From Solirubrobacteraceae bacterium (GTDB taxonomy: Bacteria > Actinomycetota > Thermoleophilia > Solirubrobacterales > Solirubrobacteraceae): a stretch of DNA of 21,873 bases. Numbering within the stretch: the first letter of the stretch is position 1; every line of letters begins with the position of its first letter. The position numbers were made by a program, and so were the translations under genes. Under the pieces are notes generated by a model. It saw only the letters and a program-made list of their open reading frames with translations, searched no databases and was not told where the DNA came from. Shown piece after piece: positions 20,847 to 21,873 of the stretch. Location of the stretch: contig JADGPO010000025.1 in assembly GCA_017882405.1 (NCBI GenBank), positions 1 to 21,873 on the forward strand, written 5' to 3'.

Positions 20847-21873
20847 CGCAACTGGGCAACTCGGCCATCTTCAAGGCCTACGACATACGGGGCGTCTACG
20901 GCCAGGACATCGACGCCTCCACGGCGCTGGACATCGGGCGCTCGTTCACCCGCGTGATCGGCGAGCGGGAGTTCAAGCCGACCGGCGAGCTGAGGCTCGG
21001 ACTGGGACACGACATGCGGCTGACCGCCCCCGAGCTGACCGACGCCTATCGCGAGGGCATGTGCCAGGAGGGGGCGACGGTGCTGGACGCCGGCCAGGTC
21101 GGCACCGAGATGCTCTACTACCTGGTCGGCTCCCGCGAGCTGGACGGCGGGCTGATGTGCACGGCGTCCCACAACCCCAAGCGCTACACGGGCGCCAAGC
21201 TGGTCGGCCGTGGGGCGCTGGCGCTCTCCGGAGATTCGGGCATCGGTGACGTGCGCGACCGGATCGCGGCCGGCCTGGGCGAGACTGGGTCCCACCCACC
21301 CGGCTCGGTCCAGGAGGTCTCCGTCTACGAGGAGTTCCAGGAGGCCGCGCTGCGGTTCATCGACCCCTCGGCGGTCAAGCCGCTGAAGGTGGTGGTGGAC
21401 GGCGGCAACGGGATGGCCGGGCCGATGGTGGGACCGTTGCTGGAGCGCCTGGGCCTGGATCTCGTACGGGCCTACTTCGAGCCCGACGGCAACTTCCCCG
21501 ATCACGAGCCCAATCCGCTGTTGCCCGAGAACCGCGAATTCATCATGGGCGAGGTGGTCAAGCGGGGCGCCGACCTGGGGATCGCGTGGGACGGGGACGC
21601 CGATCGCTGCTTCTTCATCGACGAGCAGGGCGCGTTCGTGGACGGTGACTTCCTCACCGCCCTGCTTAGCCAGTCGATGCTCGAGAAGGAGCAGGACGCC
21701 ACGATCCTCTACGACGTGCGCGCCAGCCGAGCGGTGGCCGACACCGCGGCCGCAGCGGGCGGCCGGGCGCTGGTCAACCGCGTCGGCCACGCCTTCTTCA
21801 AGACACGGATGCGCGCCGAGGAGGCGGCGTTCGGCGGCGAGGTCTCGGGTCACTACTACTTCCGCGACTTCTA
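20843..21873 (+). CDS. manB: Phosphomannomutase/phosphoglucomutase (partial, runs off right edge)
   Basis: Interconverts hexose 6-phosphates and 1-phosphates, supplying mannose 1-phosphate or glucose 1-phosphate for nucleotide sugars. 343 residues of an alpha-D-phosphohexomutase usually about 450-470 long are visible. FKAYDIRGVYG opens the protein. The phosphoserine loop is TASHNP with Ser109, the metal loop DGDADR is at 250-255 and the sugar-binding GEVSGH at 332-337; the phosphate-binding domain is beyond the edge. The motif set fits PMM/PGM rather than GlmM. ATG 20843 starts the conserved region; no Shine-Dalgarno sequence is present. Glucose 1-phosphate from this enzyme could feed the divergent rfbF product. 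Confidence 0.92.
   Translation, partial: MTQLGNSAIFKAYDIRGVYGQDIDASTALDIGRSFTRVIGEREFKPTGELRLGLGHDMRLTAPELTDAYREGMCQEGATVLDAGQVGTEMLYYLVGSRELDGGLMCTASHNPKRYTGAKLVGRGALALSGDSGIGDVRDRIAAGLGETGSHPPGSVQEVSVYEEFQEAALRFIDPSAVKPLKVVVDGGNGMAGPMVGPLLERLGLDLVRAYFEPDGNFPDHEPNPLLPENREFIMGEVVKRGADLGIAWDGDADRCFFIDEQGAFVDGDFLTALLSQSMLEKEQDATILYDVRASRAVADTAAAAGGRALVNRVGHAFFKTRMRAEEAAFGGEVSGHYYFRDF

Overview
The window is very GC-rich and almost fully coding. It looks like a chromosomal segment of a high-GC actinobacterium. The ruvC-ruvA-ruvB / secDF / rel neighbourhood with a nearby yebC is the classic actinobacterial arrangement. The fused SecD-SecF, the long RecJ and the many secreted PKD/GH2-type surface proteins suggest a deep lineage such as Thermoleophilia/Solirubrobacterales. 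That placement is an inference from gene content, not from a database search. No tRNA, rRNA, CRISPR array, insertion sequence or phage gene was seen.

Layout, left to right. (1) 1-4943, minus strand: the N-terminal part of a bifunctional (p)ppGpp synthetase/hydrolase (runs off the left edge), RecJ exonuclease with a long C-terminal domain, a secreted cysteine-containing protein, and a small membrane protein coupled to secDF. (2) 4943-8677, minus: a 1062-residue SecD-SecF fusion preceded by a small zinc-ribbon/PAS-like protein that occupies the place where yajC is commonly found. (3) 8760-10889, minus: ruvC-ruvA-ruvB, tightly coupled. A 35-bp tandem duplication at the ruvA/ruvB junction has created a 12-codon minicistron linking the two genes by ATGA overlaps. 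(4) 11106-17691, an accessory block whose genes alternate in direction: a secreted PKD-domain protein (+), a polytopic GT-C-like membrane protein (-), a secreted family 2 glycoside hydrolase (+), a family 2 glycosyltransferase (-), and the 3' remnant of an adenylate cyclase (+). It separates ruvC from yebC. (5) 17705-20810, minus: FKBP-type lipoprotein, yebC, CDP-glucose 4,6-dehydratase and glucose-1-phosphate cytidylyltransferase. (6) From 20843, plus: a phosphomannomutase/phosphoglucomutase that runs off the right edge.

How the parts work together. The conserved backbone covers recombination and repair (RuvABC, RecJ), stringent response (Rel), protein export (SecDF) and YebC. The sugar genes at the right would make sugar phosphates and CDP-4-keto-6-deoxyglucose for surface polysaccharide. 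The GT2, GT-C and GH2 proteins of the accessory block would act on glycans on either side of the membrane.

A recurring regulatory pattern is visible. Genes that look like the first of a transcription unit generally lack a Shine-Dalgarno sequence but carry a TAnnnT (-10-like) hexamer 6-11 nt before the start codon, which suggests leaderless or near-leaderless mRNAs. Several genes with other contexts (ruvB, the small membrane gene, the GH2 gene) have clear Shine-Dalgarno sequences.
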